A DNA stretch of 64,000 nucleotides, taken from assembly GCF_025736935.1 (NCBI RefSeq), contig NZ_CP107048.1:1749501-1813500 (forward strand), given 5' to 3'. Made by a program: the position numbers and the translations under genes. Below the pieces are notes generated by a model. It was not told the origin of the DNA and did no database searches. It saw nothing but the letters and a program-made list of their open reading frames with translations. How positions within the stretch are numbered: the first letter of the stretch is position 1; every line of letters starts with the position of its first letter. Shown here in pieces: positions 9,201-19,122 of the stretch. The stretch comes from Qipengyuania sp. SS22 (GTDB lineage Bacteria; Pseudomonadota; Alphaproteobacteria; Sphingomonadales; Sphingomonadaceae).

Positions 9201-10002
9201 CGGCAGTGATGCTGGTCGGGCCCTGCGGCGCATCGACGCCATTGGGCTCCAGATGGACACGCCACCGCTCGCCCTCGCGCTCGACCCACTGCACTTTCGC
9301 CTGCGTGAAGATTTCCGCACCGTGATTGGCGGCATCGGGCAGGTAGTTCATCAGCGTGGTATTCTTCGCGCCGACATTGCAGCCCGATACGCAGTCCCCG
9401 CAATTGGTGCAGGCCGGCTGCGGCACCCCGAACTTGTTGGTCTTGTCTTCGAAGGTGACGTTGATCGGCGTCTTGTAGAAGCGCTTGCCCATCTTCTCGG
9501 CCGAGTGTTCTAGCGCGTCGAGTTTGCCCAACGTCGGATAGCTGTCGGGATAAGGGTTGGGTGCGAGCATTTCGCGGGCGCGCTCGTAATAGGTGTCGAT
9601 CTCGTGCTCGTGCTCTCGGAGCGCCGCGGGCCAATGCGCCTGGTCGAGCAGCCGCTTGTCGAGTTCGAGTGCGACATTGGCGTTGATGAGCGAGGTCCCG
9701 CCAAGCCCGCAGCCGACCAGCGCATATTGATCGTCGTTTACATGCACTTCGAACAAGGCATCGGCCGCACCGATCCGGCCGCCCTTGGCATTGATCTGCA
9801 TCGCGTCCTGCGCGTCGGCAAGCTTGTTGGGATATTCGCCGGGGAGCCGTTCCTTGCCGCGTTCGAGGACAGCGACGTCCTGCCCCGCGCGTGCCAGCCG
9901 CGACGCGGCAACGCCTGCGCCATAGCCAGACCCGATCACCAGGACGGTGTAATGCTGTTTTGCCTGATCCAGGCTCTTCGCGATGCGTTTCTGCATGGTC
10001 AT
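6205..10002 (-). CDS. GMC oxidoreductase fused to an alpha/beta hydrolase with Cys nucleophile
   Basis: 1265-residue multidomain protein. Residues 1 to about 580 form a GMC flavoprotein of the cholesterol-oxidase type: FAD motif VIGSGYGAG (about 22-30), a ferredoxin-like CTNCGDCVSGCNVG cluster near residue 200, HPIGGCGMG and GVNPLLTITAVAERA near the end. A middle region (about 600-890) is unassigned; it contains a short H/C-rich patch (DVGCHHRPCGHVER). From about 920 to 1250 there is an alpha/beta hydrolase with the nucleophile elbow AHCVGS (C1025) and a late histidine in NYGHMD, resembling PHA synthase/lipase folds. Its ATG overlaps the upstream phosphoesterase stop by 4 bp. Substrate is unknown; a sterol, hydroxy-acid or lipid alcohol is plausible. 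Confidence 0.82.
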   Translation of the reverse strand: MTMQKRIAKSLDQAKQHYTVLVIGSGYGAGVAASRLARAGQDVAVLERGKERLPGEYPNKLADAQDAMQINAKGGRIGAADALFEVHVNDDQYALVGCGLGGTSLINANVALELDKRLLDQAHWPAALREHEHEIDTYYERAREMLAPNPYPDSYPTLGKLDALEHSAEKMGKRFYKTPINVTFEDKTNKFGVPQPACTNCGDCVSGCNVGAKNTTLMNYLPDAANHGAEIFTQAKVQWVEREGERWRVHLEPNGVDAPQGPTSITADHVILGAGTLGSTEILLRSREKGLALSDRLGANFSGNGDALGFAYDSYLKAEKDEDDTLTAQPLYAIGVGASDVAKEAYPGPCITGVIDMRGTRDVTEGLVIEEGVAPGIIATALAPAFFFGEALADGFTRFGMDQVKPRLMDAKAMGEAVQTDPGSIAEWAYKGPMSRMQTYLVMSVDDSGGQLALDDDRLTIHWPGAGEQRTFRRDDDKMAEAARAIDAQYFSDPLWSDPFGKKLITVHPIGGCGMGDDAATGVVDDTCRVFAGTAGTDVHEGLYVCDGAALPGSVGVNPLLTITAVAERAIEKLAQRQGWTIDFTLGEEGPLPQPAPVEEASPDPILAPRGDGLRLAIAKWVAGHAIEPVAQWIEKAAEHFESGAINEGKAAIRQLVMNHPEAMAPGLSFTETMAGHISDVGCHHRPCGHVERIRDDYANGEAWGRTHGGDCHFRLTVTTENLHRMIEEKEHRSRITGTVTVAALSPDPLPVREGTFRLLVADPTRAESWTMLYDMVLDGPAGPVHFHGFKTLEQRGKSDPWTDLTTLFVTLRHGEDASGELIGRGVLKLGIDEFMRQLTTIEVHDTGTLVAHVVKQIPRAKKAIDTYFVAKYAGFFAMTVFRSYGGMLATLNDFAAKDAAKLVDRKLRLPPPEKHFVPTEDGASIGLTRYRGGARGPLVLAPGFSVRASSFATPTVEENLAESLVAQGYDVWLFDYRASADAGNDTEHPPEFTIDDIAQYDWPAAIARIRKVSGADSVQAIAHCVGSMSLLMGIGAGWVSGVRSLISSQLTLHPVTDWLNYMKADLGVAGTLGQISLLDGHLDFVSQGTEADYEIDAIAYQIPVPEGQACKNPTCRRVFGVFGPSWDHSQLGHDTHLALGSMFSRVSLKPFEHLQEVMRKGLAVDAAGQAVYTSDDAARRLALPISFLSGATNKLFYPESGQRTRVWLQGNNKPELYQQRIVPNYGHMDLFIGHNAHRDVTPVILEQLEWLEGRAHDADQQATA

Positions 10003-11435
10003 TCTGCCGCCTCCCGCAGGGATTCATCGGATGTTTCGAGCAGGTGGCGCACCCGCGCATCTGCTTCTTCAACGATGCGCGCATGAACCACGCGCGAAAA
10101 ATCGGACCAGTGGCTCGCAGCCCGCTCGACGGCGTTGCCCGTCTCTTCCACCAGCCGCGAAACGCGCCCGCTGCCTTCGACCCGCACCGGCGCCATCGTG
10201 CCGTCGGTGGGATCGTTGAACAGCCGCAGCGAGGCGACTTCGAGATCGTCGGACACCAGCATCGCCGCGCAACCCTGCACAGGCATCAGCGTCGGTTCGT
10301 CGAGGACCCAGCCACCGGTGTTGAACACGCCAACCGGGCGCTGGTACCCTTCCACCATCAGTTCGTCCTGGAAGGGCTTGTGCGTATGACCGAACACGAA
10401 CTGCAGTTCGGTCGGCAGTTCGCCCAGCTCGTCGCGCAATTGCGCCGCCATGGGCGTACCGAGATACCAGCCGATATCGTCGATCTCCGCTTCGCCGAGC
10501 ACATGGCCATAGCCTTCGCGCTGGCGTTCTGCCGCGCGGCCTGCAGTCAAATCGACGCCGGCGCGCAGGAGATTGTCGAGCGTGATGCCGTATTTGAGCT
10601 GCATCGAGGGATCGATGCCGAGTTTCGAATTCAGCCCGCCGGTGATCCGCCGGGCAACGCTTTCGGCAAAGTCATGGCTCGCGCCGGCGCTGAGCATGGT
10701 CTCGTAAAGCGACCCGGCAGCCCCGCCAATATCGCCCGCGCTGCCGAGGTCTGACCACAGGAAATCGATCCACGGCCCGTTCTCCGCCTCGAGCTGGTGC
10801 ATGGTCGCAGGCCGCGCCTCGCCATTGTCGAGGAACCCGCGCAGGTTGGACAGCGCGCGATACATGCCATCGAGATAATGCCCGTGGTGCATCACGACTG
10901 CGCGGCCGGTATCGCGATCGGCAAGGCCCCAATTGGGATAGGCGATGCGCACAGAAGCTCCCGCCAGATGCGGGCGGCGCGCGATCAGCGATTCCATCAG
11001 GCGGCAGCTGTGCATCGGCTGGCCGATGATCGGCGTGATGGGTTCCAGATCGCCCGGCATCTCGCTCGCCTGCAAGGCGGTAATGAATCGGTGATCCTGC
11101 GCCATGCGCCACAGATGATGGTCATGATTGCCCGCAACATAAACGATATCGCGGCGGAATATCTCGCGCCCGTCCTTGGGAAAAAAGGCATCGATCAGCT
11201 GGAGGAAGCTTTTCGACACATCGCCAAAGGGCGACAGCCCGAGGTCGAGCGCATCGCCGAGCAGGACGAGCTGCGGCTTTTCGCCATCGACCAGCGTTTT
11301 CCGCAGCCCATCGGCGAAAGACAGCAGCACCTCACTTGGCACATCGGCAACCTCGCCGCCGCCATGGAAATGCGTCAGCAGGCTGTCGCGCGCGCCGAGG
11401 TGGAGGTCCGACAGGACGATCTGGGCAATGCTCAT
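9999..11435 (-). CDS. Calcineurin-like metallophosphoesterase
   Basis: 478 residues, start at 11435 (MSIAQIVLSDLHLG), overlapping the upstream serine-hydrolase stop by 4 bp. All metal-binding blocks of the family are visible in order: DLHLG, GDALDLG, GNHDHH, MHHGHY and FGHTHKP. The middle segment (about 230-330) is helical and family-specific. Such enzymes hydrolyse phosphomonoesters or phosphodiesters using two metals; the length is greater than the LpxH lipid A enzyme (about 240 residues), so a different lipid or nucleotide substrate is likely. It is the second gene of the operon 12682 to 6205. Confidence 0.8.
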   Translation of the reverse strand: MSIAQIVLSDLHLGARDSLLTHFHGGGEVADVPSEVLLSFADGLRKTLVDGEKPQLVLLGDALDLGLSPFGDVSKSFLQLIDAFFPKDGREIFRRDIVYVAGNHDHHLWRMAQDHRFITALQASEMPGDLEPITPIIGQPMHSCRLMESLIARRPHLAGASVRIAYPNWGLADRDTGRAVVMHHGHYLDGMYRALSNLRGFLDNGEARPATMHQLEAENGPWIDFLWSDLGSAGDIGGAAGSLYETMLSAGASHDFAESVARRITGGLNSKLGIDPSMQLKYGITLDNLLRAGVDLTAGRAAERQREGYGHVLGEAEIDDIGWYLGTPMAAQLRDELGELPTELQFVFGHTHKPFQDELMVEGYQRPVGVFNTGGWVLDEPTLMPVQGCAAMLVSDDLEVASLRLFNDPTDGTMAPVRVEGSGRVSRLVEETGNAVERAASHWSDFSRVVHARIVEEADARVRHLLETSDESLREAAE

Positions 11436-12682
11436 GCGGTATTCTCCAGGCAGGTATAGAATGCGTCGCGCACGATCTTCTCGCGCGGGTCGTCCCATTT
11501 GCCGGTGCCGAGCTGGTTGGTGATCCAGGCATAGGCGACCCCGTCGTCCGGGTCGGCATAGGCAAGCGAGCCTCCCACCGCGAAACTGCCGAAGGCGCTG
11601 TGGGTGCGGGCATATTCCCAACTGTCGAAGGGTTTTTCGAAGCCGTGGGAATAATACATGTCGGCGGTCAGGACCTGGTCCTTCAGACCCTTGCGTGGGT
11701 GCGCGTGGCCGGCGCACAGCGTCTGCATTACCGCGGGGGTCACTCCCAGTTTCGCGCCGCCCTCGGCGAAGGCTTGATAGAGCATCGCCAGCCCGCGAGC
11801 GGAAGCGATGCCGCCCGCCGCGCCCTGGCCCACACGCCAGAAGTCCTCGCAATCCAGCGCCCCCGGTCCGGAAAGCAGCAGCGGATTGTTGAGCGTGCGG
11901 AAAGCCAGCGTGCCCGGCAGGCACATCTTGAAGGTCAGCGGCCAGGGCATGGTGGAATGATGGATAAACAGGTCCTGCATCCCGAACCCCTCGATCCGGG
12001 CAATGCGGCTGCGATCGAAATCCTCGGGCAGGCCGAGAAACACGTCGGCGTTCAGCGGTGCGATGAGTTCGTCCGCAACGAAGTGACCGAGATTGCGATG
12101 CTGCGGGTCGCGGCGGCGGATCAATTCACTGGCGATCCAGCCCAGCGTATAGGCGTGGTTCCCGGCGTAATCGCCCGGGGTCCAGTGGGGCTTCTGCCGC
12201 GCAATGGCAGCGCAGATGGCGTCCTCGTCACCCAGATTGTCGAGCGTGAGCGAAAAGTCGATTGCCGAAAGGCCGGCCTGTTCGGACAGTGCCTCGCCCA
12301 CCGTGACCGCGCCTTTGCCATGCGCTGCGAATTCGGGCCAGATATCGGCCACCGGCTCGTCATAGGCGAACAGTCCGCGCGATACCGCGACCGCGCCCGC
12401 CATGCCGGTGATACCCTTGGTCAGCGAATAGATAAGCGCAACATCGTCGCGCTGCCATTCCTGTGTGCGCGCCTTGTCCTGCCACCCGCCCTGCAGGTCG
12501 ACCACGGTCTCGCCATGATGGATGATCGTGCAGGCCGCGCCCAGCGCCGTGCGCGCCTGGATCGCGGCAGCGAAGGCATGCGCAACCGGTTCGAACCCGG
12601 GCGCGACGTAACCCCGCGTCCAATCGGCTGGATTGCTATTCGTCTCTTTGGTTTGAACGCTCATGCGGCGTAGCTGTTGCAT
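11432..12682 (-). CDS. Beta-lactamase-related serine hydrolase (class C fold)
   Basis: 416-residue penicillin-binding-protein/class C beta-lactamase fold protein, of the esterase-like kind. The catalytic SxxK is YSLTKGITG; the second motif is NHAYTLGW (Y-x-L rather than Y-x-N). No signal peptide is seen, so it is probably cytoplasmic and may act as an esterase or acyltransferase. The start at 12682 is favoured over the ATG at 12664 because a GGGGGG purine run lies 6-7 bases upstream of it. First gene of a three-gene operon with the phosphoesterase and the GMC/hydrolase fusion; together these suggest catabolism or modification of an ester-linked lipid-like compound. Confidence 0.8.
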   Translation of the reverse strand: MQQLRRMSVQTKETNSNPADWTRGYVAPGFEPVAHAFAAAIQARTALGAACTIIHHGETVVDLQGGWQDKARTQEWQRDDVALIYSLTKGITGMAGAVAVSRGLFAYDEPVADIWPEFAAHGKGAVTVGEALSEQAGLSAIDFSLTLDNLGDEDAICAAIARQKPHWTPGDYAGNHAYTLGWIASELIRRRDPQHRNLGHFVADELIAPLNADVFLGLPEDFDRSRIARIEGFGMQDLFIHHSTMPWPLTFKMCLPGTLAFRTLNNPLLLSGPGALDCEDFWRVGQGAAGGIASARGLAMLYQAFAEGGAKLGVTPAVMQTLCAGHAHPRKGLKDQVLTADMYYSHGFEKPFDSWEYARTHSAFGSFAVGGSLAYADPDDGVAYAWITNQLGTGKWDDPREKIVRDAFYTCLENTA

Positions 12683-12862
12683 CGACGACCCCCCGGCTCG
12701 ATATCGGCGAGATCGCGCTCGCCCTCGTCAGGGCAAATAGCGATAATTGGTTAACGGCGCGTATGGGTTTGCCGCAGGAAGGGCGCTCGGCCCGCTCGCC
12801 ACGCGCCAATCCAACGTGCGAAGCGTTTGAAATGGTTCGTCGGGCGTGCGAAACCAGGGGCC

Positions 12863-15800
12863 ATGAGCGGAGAAGCGAAAACCGGCGCATGGCGCTTCGC
12901 AGTCGATCGCGGCGGGACCTTTACCGATGTCGTCGCAGTGACCCCCGCAGGGGCGCTGGTGACTGACAAGCTGTTGTCCGAGAACCCCGATCACTATCCC
13001 GATGCCGCGAGCGAGGCGGTCCGCCGGCTGATGGAACAGCATGGCACTGCGCCGATTGCCGAATTGCGGATCGGCACCACGGTCGCGACCAATGCCCTGC
13101 TCGAACGCAAGGGCGAACGCTTGGCGCTGGCGATCACGCGCGGCTTTGGCGATGCGCTGCGGATCGGCAACCAGGCGCGGCCCGACATCTTCGCGCGCCA
13201 TATCGTGCTGCCCGAACAATTGCCCGCCCGGGTCATCGAGATCGCAGAACGTGTGGGCGCCGACGGCACGGTACTGACACCGCTCGACGAGGGGGCGGCA
13301 CGGGCCGATTTCGCCGCGCTGCGCGCCGAAGGTTTCGATGCGCTCGCCATCGTCCTGATGCATGGCTGGAAATATCGCGGGCACGAGGAGCGGTTGGCCC
13401 GGATCGCCCGCGAACTCGGCTTCGCACAAGTGAGCATCAGCCATGAAGTCGCCCCGCTTATCCGCCTGATCCCGCGCGGCGATACGACGGTGGTGGACGC
13501 CTATCTCTCGCCCGTGCTGCGGCGCTATACCGACACGCTGCAGGCGGGGCTGCCCGACACGAAAAGCCTGCGGTTCATGCAATCGAATGGCGGGCTGGCC
13601 GAAGTCGGCGCATTTCGCGGCAAGGATGCCATCCTGTCGGGACCCGCGGGCGGAGTGGTCGGCATGGTCGCCGCAAGCACCCCGCTCGGGCACGACCGGC
13701 TGATCGGTTTCGACATGGGCGGGACCAGCACCGATGTGGCGCATTATGCGGGCGAGTACGAACTGACCGGTGACAGCGTGGTCGCGGGCGTCCGGGTCGC
13801 GGCCCCGATGATGCAGATTCATACCGTCGCTGCCGGGGGCGGCTCGATCTGCCAGTTCGACGGCGGACGGTTCCGCGTCGGGCCCGACAGCGCGGGCGCC
13901 GATCCCGGCCCCGCCTGCTACCGGAAGGGCGGACCGCTGACAGTTACCGACTGCAACCTGTTTCTTGGTCGGATCGACCCGGCGTTCTTCCCCCACGTGT
14001 TCGGTCCGGGCGGCGACCAGCCGCTCGATCCCGATGCAGCCCGAGAACGGCTCGAGGCAGTGGCAGCGGCGCTGCCCGAATCGCAGGACCTCGCCGCGAT
14101 TGCCGAGGGCTTTCTCGCCATCGCGGTCGACAATATGGCCAATGCCATTCGCAAGATTAGTGTGGCGCGCGGGCACGACGTAACCGCTTATGCGCTCGCC
14201 TGCTTCGGGGGTGCCGGGGGCCAACACGCCTGCCGGGTCGCCGACGAGCTGGGCATGGAGACCGTGCTGGTCCACCCGCTCGCGGGGATACTCTCGGCCT
14301 ATGGCATCGGCCTGGCGCCGGTAAAGGCGATCCACGAAGTTAGCATCGTGCGCGGTCTGGAGGAGGATTTCTCCAACGACCTGCGCGCTCTCGAACAGGA
14401 TGCACGCGCGGCGCTGGCCGAACAAGGCATCGCGACGGACGCGGTGACGGTGGAATGCCATGCGCGGCTGCGGTTTGCGGGCAGCGACAGCCTGCTCCCC
14501 ATCCCCTGCGAGAAACCTGGAGCGATGGACCACGCCTTTCGCGCGCTCCACCGCCAACGGTTCGGCTATTCCGACGCCGAAGCCCCGATTATCGTCGAGG
14601 CATTGAGCGTGGAAGCCAGCGGACGGAGCGGCGGCCTTGGTCACGTCCAGCCGTCACCGGTTGCCACATCGGGCACCGCGTCGGGCAGTTGGCACACGGT
14701 CGCGCGCGCTACGATGGCTCAGGGTGACCGCGTCGACGGCCTCGCGCTGGTGATCGACCCGGGTTCGACCACTGTGGTCGAAGCGGGCTGGCAGGCGCAG
14801 ATTGCCGAGGAGGGAAGCCTCGTACTGACGCGCACGCAAGCGCTGCACCGCGACCGCGCATTGGGCACCGAAGCCGACCCGGTCCGGCTCGAGATCTTCA
14901 ACAATCTGTTCATGGCCATCGCCGAGGAAATGGGCGTCTTGCTGCAATCGTCCGCGACCTCGGTCAACATCAAGGAACGGCTCGATTTCTCCTGCGCGCT
15001 GTTCGATGCGGAAGGCGCGTTGATCGCCAATGCACCGCATATCCCGGTGCATCTCGGCAGCATGGGTGACAGCATTGCGCGGGTGATCGAGGCACGCGGG
15101 GCGCGGGCCGACGGGCGCGGGTTCCGGCGCGGCGATGCCTATGTGCTCAACGATCCCTATCGCGGGGGGACCCATTTGCCCGACATCACGCTGATCGTGC
15201 CGGTGTTCTATGGCGAGAAGGGCGATGCGCCCGATGCCTTCGTCGCCGCACGCGGGCATCATTCGGACATTGGCGGGATCGCGCCCGGATCGATGCCGCC
15301 CACCAGCCGCACGATCGAGGAGGAAGGCGTCCTGATCGACAATTTCCTGCTGGTCGATGCAGGCGCGTTTCGCGAACAGGCCATGCGCGATCAGCTGGCG
15401 TCGGGCCGCTACCCCGCGCGCAATCCCGATCGCAACTTGTCCGACTTGCGCGCGCAGCTTGCCGCCTGCTCGAGAGGGGCGGAACTGCTCTGCCTTGCCG
15501 CGCGCGACAATGGCCCTGCGGTGGTTGCGGCCTATATGGGCCATGTCCTCGCCAATGCCGAAGAAAGCGTACGGCGATTGCTCGACCGGCTGCAGGACGG
15601 CGATTTCGCCTATCCGATGGACAATGGCGCGGTGGTCAAGGTTGCGATCCGCATCGACCATGCGAACCGTTCGGCGGTGTTCGACTTCACCGGCACCAGC
15701 GATCAGCTACCCGACAATTTCAACGCGCCGCGATCGATTACCCGCGCCGCGGCGCTGTACGTCGTGCGCACCCTGATCGACGATGCCATCCCGATGAACG

Positions 15801-16429
15801 ATGGGTGCCTGCGTCCGATCGAACTGGTCGTGCCGCCCGGCTCGATGCTCGACCCGCAACCGGGAGCGGCGGTGGTGGCGGGCAATGTCGAGACCAGCCA
15901 GGCGGTCACCGACACGCTGTTTGCGGCGACCGGCCGCCTGGCACCCAGCCAGGGGACGATGAACAACTTCACTTTCGGCGACGGGACCGACCAATATTAC
16001 GAGACGATCTGCGGCGGTTCGGGCGCAGGGGCCGGCCACGACGGCACCAACGCGGTACAGACGCATATGACCAATTCGCGGCTGACCGATCCCGAAATTC
16101 TCGAAACCCGCCTGCCCGTAAGGTTGGAGACGTTCGCGATCCGCCACGGCTCGGGCGGGCGCGGCACATTCTGCGGCGGCGACGGGGTGGAGCGGCGGAT
16201 CACCTTCCTCCAACCGATGCACGCCAACATGCTCGCCAACCGGCGGAGGATCGCGCCGCGCGGCATTTGCGGCGGGCATGATGCCGCGCCGGGCCGCAAC
16301 TGGGTCGAGCGCGCGGACGGCTCGCGCGAGGATCTGGGCGCGACCGCCTCTGCCGAGATGCAGCCCGGCGATACATTCGGGATCCTGACCCCGGGCGGAG
16401 GTGGCTTCGGCCCTCCCCGCCCGGACTAG
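12863..16429 (+). CDS. 5-oxoprolinase/hydantoinase family protein, fused A and B subunits
   Basis: 1188-residue ATP-dependent amidohydrolase in which the HyuA-like half (to about residue 660) and the HyuB-like half (about 690-1180) are one chain, as in eukaryotic-type 5-oxoprolinase. Motifs include [52 protein letters not shown] and [14 protein letters not shown]; in the second half [18 protein letters not shown] ([14 protein letters not shown]), [16 protein letters not shown] and NNFTFGDG. It probably opens a cyclic amide such as 5-oxoproline with ATP. The start at 12863 (MSGEAKTG) follows AGGGG; an in-frame ATG at 12827 is possible. It is divergent from the serine-hydrolase operon. Confidence 0.88.
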   Translation: MSGEAKTGAWRFAVDRGGTFTDVVAVTPAGALVTDKLLSENPDHYPDAASEAVRRLMEQHGTAPIAELRIGTTVATNALLERKGERLALAITRGFGDALRIGNQARPDIFARHIVLPEQLPARVIEIAERVGADGTVLTPLDEGAARADFAALRAEGFDALAIVLMHGWKYRGHEERLARIARELGFAQVSISHEVAPLIRLIPRGDTTVVDAYLSPVLRRYTDTLQAGLPDTKSLRFMQSNGGLAEVGAFRGKDAILSGPAGGVVGMVAASTPLGHDRLIGFDMGGTSTDVAHYAGEYELTGDSVVAGVRVAAPMMQIHTVAAGGGSICQFDGGRFRVGPDSAGADPGPACYRKGGPLTVTDCNLFLGRIDPAFFPHVFGPGGDQPLDPDAARERLEAVAAALPESQDLAAIAEGFLAIAVDNMANAIRKISVARGHDVTAYALACFGGAGGQHACRVADELGMETVLVHPLAGILSAYGIGLAPVKAIHEVSIVRGLEEDFSNDLRALEQDARAALAEQGIATDAVTVECHARLRFAGSDSLLPIPCEKPGAMDHAFRALHRQRFGYSDAEAPIIVEALSVEASGRSGGLGHVQPSPVATSGTASGSWHTVARATMAQGDRVDGLALVIDPGSTTVVEAGWQAQIAEEGSLVLTRTQALHRDRALGTEADPVRLEIFNNLFMAIAEEMGVLLQSSATSVNIKERLDFSCALFDAEGALIANAPHIPVHLGSMGDSIARVIEARGARADGRGFRRGDAYVLNDPYRGGTHLPDITLIVPVFYGEKGDAPDAFVAARGHHSDIGGIAPGSMPPTSRTIEEEGVLIDNFLLVDAGAFREQAMRDQLASGRYPARNPDRNLSDLRAQLAACSRGAELLCLAARDNGPAVVAAYMGHVLANAEESVRRLLDRLQDGDFAYPMDNGAVVKVAIRIDHANRSAVFDFTGTSDQLPDNFNAPRSITRAAALYVVRTLIDDAIPMNDGCLRPIELVVPPGSMLDPQPGAAVVAGNVETSQAVTDTLFAATGRLAPSQGTMNNFTFGDGTDQYYETICGGSGAGAGHDGTNAVQTHMTNSRLTDPEILETRLPVRLETFAIRHGSGGRGTFCGGDGVERRITFLQPMHANMLANRRRIAPRGICGGHDAAPGRNWVERADGSREDLGATASAEMQPGDTFGILTPGGGGFGPPRPD

Positions 16430-16438
16430 GTCGGACGG

Positions 16439-17860
16439 TCAGACGGCGGCGTCGCGCTTGACCGTGATCACCTGCGGGTAGGTGAATTCCTTCAGCCCAT
16501 CGATGCCGTATTCGGCGCCGAAGCCCGATTGCTTGTGCCCGCCAAACGGCGCGAAGGGCGAAAGCTGCATGAATTCGTTGATCCAGACGGTCCCGGTCTC
16601 GAGCTGTTCGGCGATCTCGACGCCCTTGTCGGTGTCCTTGGTCCAGACAGCGCCGGCCAGGCCGTATTCCGAATTGTTCGCCCGCTCGATCACTTCGTCG
16701 ACCGTATCGAACTTCATCAGCGGCATGACCGGGCCGAACTGTTCCTCGGCCACGATCCGCGCATCTTCGGGCGGATTGTCGAGGATCGTGATCGGCACGT
16801 AATAGCCGGTGCCCGACGGGTCTTTCTCACCGCCGGTGAGGAACTTGTAACCGTTGTCGCGCGCATCCTGAATGAGGTCGAGCACGCGTTCGTACTGCTT
16901 CTTGTTCTGGATCGGACCGACGCCGGTGCCCTGCTGCGAACCATCGCCCACCACCACGGTCTTTGCGTAAGCGGCAATCGCCTGCGACAGATCGTCGTAG
17001 ATGTCCTTGTGGATGTAGATCCGCTTGGCCGCGATGCAGACCTGGCCCGCATTGGAGAAGCTCGACCAGAACAGCTGCTCGGCGACCTTTTCGACATCGG
17101 CGTCGGGCAGCACGATCGACGCGTCATTGCCCCCCAGTTCGAGCGTGATGCGCTTGAGATCGCCCGATGCGCCTTCCATGATCTTCTTCCCCGTCGCGGT
17201 CGAGCCGGTGAAGGTGATCTTGTCGATGTCGGGGTGCTCGGTGATGAGCGGGCCGAGCGTGTCTTCGCCAGTGATGATATTCACCGTGCCCGCCGGGACC
17301 ACATCCTTGATCAGTTCGGCGATCCGCAGCGTGGTCAGCGGCGTGAACGGCGACGGCTTGAGCACGATGGTGCAGCCTGCAACCAGCGCAGGGACGATCT
17401 TCTGGATCGCCATCATGATCGGGAAGTTCCACGGTACGATCCCGCCGACCACGCCCACCGGTACGCGCCGCGTGCGCGAGAGGCGGGTATCGTCATCCTG
17501 GTTGATGACATCGTCGAGCGTGAGCGTCGACTGCGCGGCGGCGAGGCCTGCCGCGCCGTAAATCTCCTGCTGCGCCTGCGTGTGCGGCTTGCCCTGTTCG
17601 GAAGTCAGCAAGCGGTAGAGCTCGTCCGCGTTTTCCTTGATTGCGGCGGCAATCCCCTGAACGACCTTCTGCCGTTCCTCGGGCGTGGTTTTCTTCCACT
17701 GCGTGAACGCGCGGCGCGCGGCAGCGACCGCGCTGTCGAGTTCTTCCTTGCCGCAGGACGGCACACGGCCGACGACCTGCTCGGTGGCGGGGTTGAGCAC
17801 CTCGAGCCATTGGCCGTTATCGACCATCTTGCCGTCGATCAGGTTCTTGTAGTCGGTCAT
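16439..17860 (-). CDS. Aldehyde dehydrogenase
   Basis: 473-residue NAD(P)-dependent aldehyde dehydrogenase. Seen: PWNFPIMMAIQKIVPALVAG, FTGSTATGKKIM, the general-base LELGGNDASIVL, and the nucleophile NAGQVCIAAKR. The end has FGGHKQSGFGAEYG. The start at 17860 is fixed by an AGGAGAG ribosome site. It is convergent with the oxoprolinase gene (9 bp between stops) and divergent from an acyl-CoA dehydrogenase pair. The physiological aldehyde cannot be read from the sequence. Confidence 0.9.
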   Translation of the reverse strand: MTDYKNLIDGKMVDNGQWLEVLNPATEQVVGRVPSCGKEELDSAVAAARRAFTQWKKTTPEERQKVVQGIAAAIKENADELYRLLTSEQGKPHTQAQQEIYGAAGLAAAQSTLTLDDVINQDDDTRLSRTRRVPVGVVGGIVPWNFPIMMAIQKIVPALVAGCTIVLKPSPFTPLTTLRIAELIKDVVPAGTVNIITGEDTLGPLITEHPDIDKITFTGSTATGKKIMEGASGDLKRITLELGGNDASIVLPDADVEKVAEQLFWSSFSNAGQVCIAAKRIYIHKDIYDDLSQAIAAYAKTVVVGDGSQQGTGVGPIQNKKQYERVLDLIQDARDNGYKFLTGGEKDPSGTGYYVPITILDNPPEDARIVAEEQFGPVMPLMKFDTVDEVIERANNSEYGLAGAVWTKDTDKGVEIAEQLETGTVWINEFMQLSPFAPFGGHKQSGFGAEYGIDGLKEFTYPQVITVKRDAAV

Positions 17861-17985
17861 GTCTCTCTCCTCGCGCAAATCTGGGATTCGTCCCTTGGCA
17901 TCACACTGTCGAAATTCGTTGCTCGATGCAACGGGTCTTGCGGTGCGGCGCCAAATTGGAGAGAGAGGCGCCGAAGAGGAGAGCA

Positions 17986-19122
17986 ATGCAGACCTTCGTT
18001 ACCGAAGCCGTCGATTGGCCCGAGACCGCGCCGGACCTGCGCGAACAGGTGCGCGCGCTGGTGGCCGCGCATGGCGAGCGCGACCCGGTCCGCCGTGCGA
18101 ATTGCTGGACCAAGGCCGACGCCGGTTTCAGCAAGCGATTGGGCGATGCGGGCCTGCTGGGGATGACCTGGCCGACCGAATACGGCGGGCACGAGCGCAG
18201 CCAGCTCGAACGCTATGTGGTGATCGAGGAACTGCTCGCCGCGGGCGCACCGGTGGGCGCGCACTGGATCGCGGACCGGCAAAGCGGGCCACTGCTGCTG
18301 CGGCTGGGCAATGAAGACTTGAAGCGCCGCTGGGTGCCCGCAATCGCGCGGGGCGAGGCTTTCGCCTGCATCGGGTTGAGCGAACCGAATTCGGGTTCGG
18401 ACCTCGCATCGGTGCGCACCGCGGCGCGGCGCGATGGCGACGGTTGGGTGCTCAACGGCCAGAAGGTCTGGACCACCGGCGCGCATGTCAGCCATTTCAT
18501 GATCGCGCTGGTGCGGACCGAAGCGGGGAGCGAGCGGCAGCAGGGGCTGTCGCAATTCGTCATCCCGATGGATGCGCCCGGGGTCACCGTGAAACCGATC
18601 ATCGACCTCACCGGCGCGCATGAATTCAACGAGGTGTTCTTCGAGGATGTGCGCCTGCCCGAAACCGCGCTGCTCGGGACCGAAGGCGACGGGTGGAAGC
18701 AGGCCACCGCCGAGCTCTCGCTCGAACGCGCCGGGCCCGAACGCTACCTGTCCTCGATGGTGCTATTCCTCGAACTGGTCCGCTACGCCGGTGCGAGGCA
18801 GGACATGGCGTTGCAGCAGCTGATCGGTCGGCTGACGGCAGATGCCTGGACGCTCCGGCTGATGAGCGCGTCGGTCGCGGCCAAGCTGGCACGGGGCGAG
18901 GACCCCGCGCTCGAGGCCACCATGGTCAAGGACCTTGGCAATTCCTACGAACAGGCGATCCCGCAACTGGTTCAGGCGGCGGCGGATTTTGCCGATGCAG
19001 ATGCCGCCACCCTGCGCGATGTCTGTTTCTACCTTTTGCAGGTCAGCCCCAGCTTTTCGCTGCGAGGCGGCACGCGCGAGATCATCAAGGGCATCATCGC
19101 CCGGGGGCTGGGGCTGCGATGA
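17986..19122 (+). CDS. Acyl-CoA dehydrogenase, full-length subunit
   Basis: 378-residue flavoprotein of the acyl-CoA dehydrogenase superfamily, which introduces an alpha,beta double bond into acyl-CoAs. The N-terminal helical domain (GLLGMTWPTEYGG), the middle beta domain (CIGLSEPNSGSDLASVRTAA, NGQKVWTTGAHVSHFMIALVRT) and the C-terminal helical domain ending in SPSFSLRGGTREIIKGIIARGLGL are all present. GAGGAGA precedes the ATG at 17986. The next gene starts inside its stop (ATGA) and is a second, shorter ACAD, so the pair may form a heteromeric enzyme like the actinobacterial steroid side-chain FadE pairs. Confidence 0.9.
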   Translation: MQTFVTEAVDWPETAPDLREQVRALVAAHGERDPVRRANCWTKADAGFSKRLGDAGLLGMTWPTEYGGHERSQLERYVVIEELLAAGAPVGAHWIADRQSGPLLLRLGNEDLKRRWVPAIARGEAFACIGLSEPNSGSDLASVRTAARRDGDGWVLNGQKVWTTGAHVSHFMIALVRTEAGSERQQGLSQFVIPMDAPGVTVKPIIDLTGAHEFNEVFFEDVRLPETALLGTEGDGWKQATAELSLERAGPERYLSSMVLFLELVRYAGARQDMALQQLIGRLTADAWTLRLMSASVAAKLARGEDPALEATMVKDLGNSYEQAIPQLVQAAADFADADAATLRDVCFYLLQVSPSFSLRGGTREIIKGIIARGLGLR

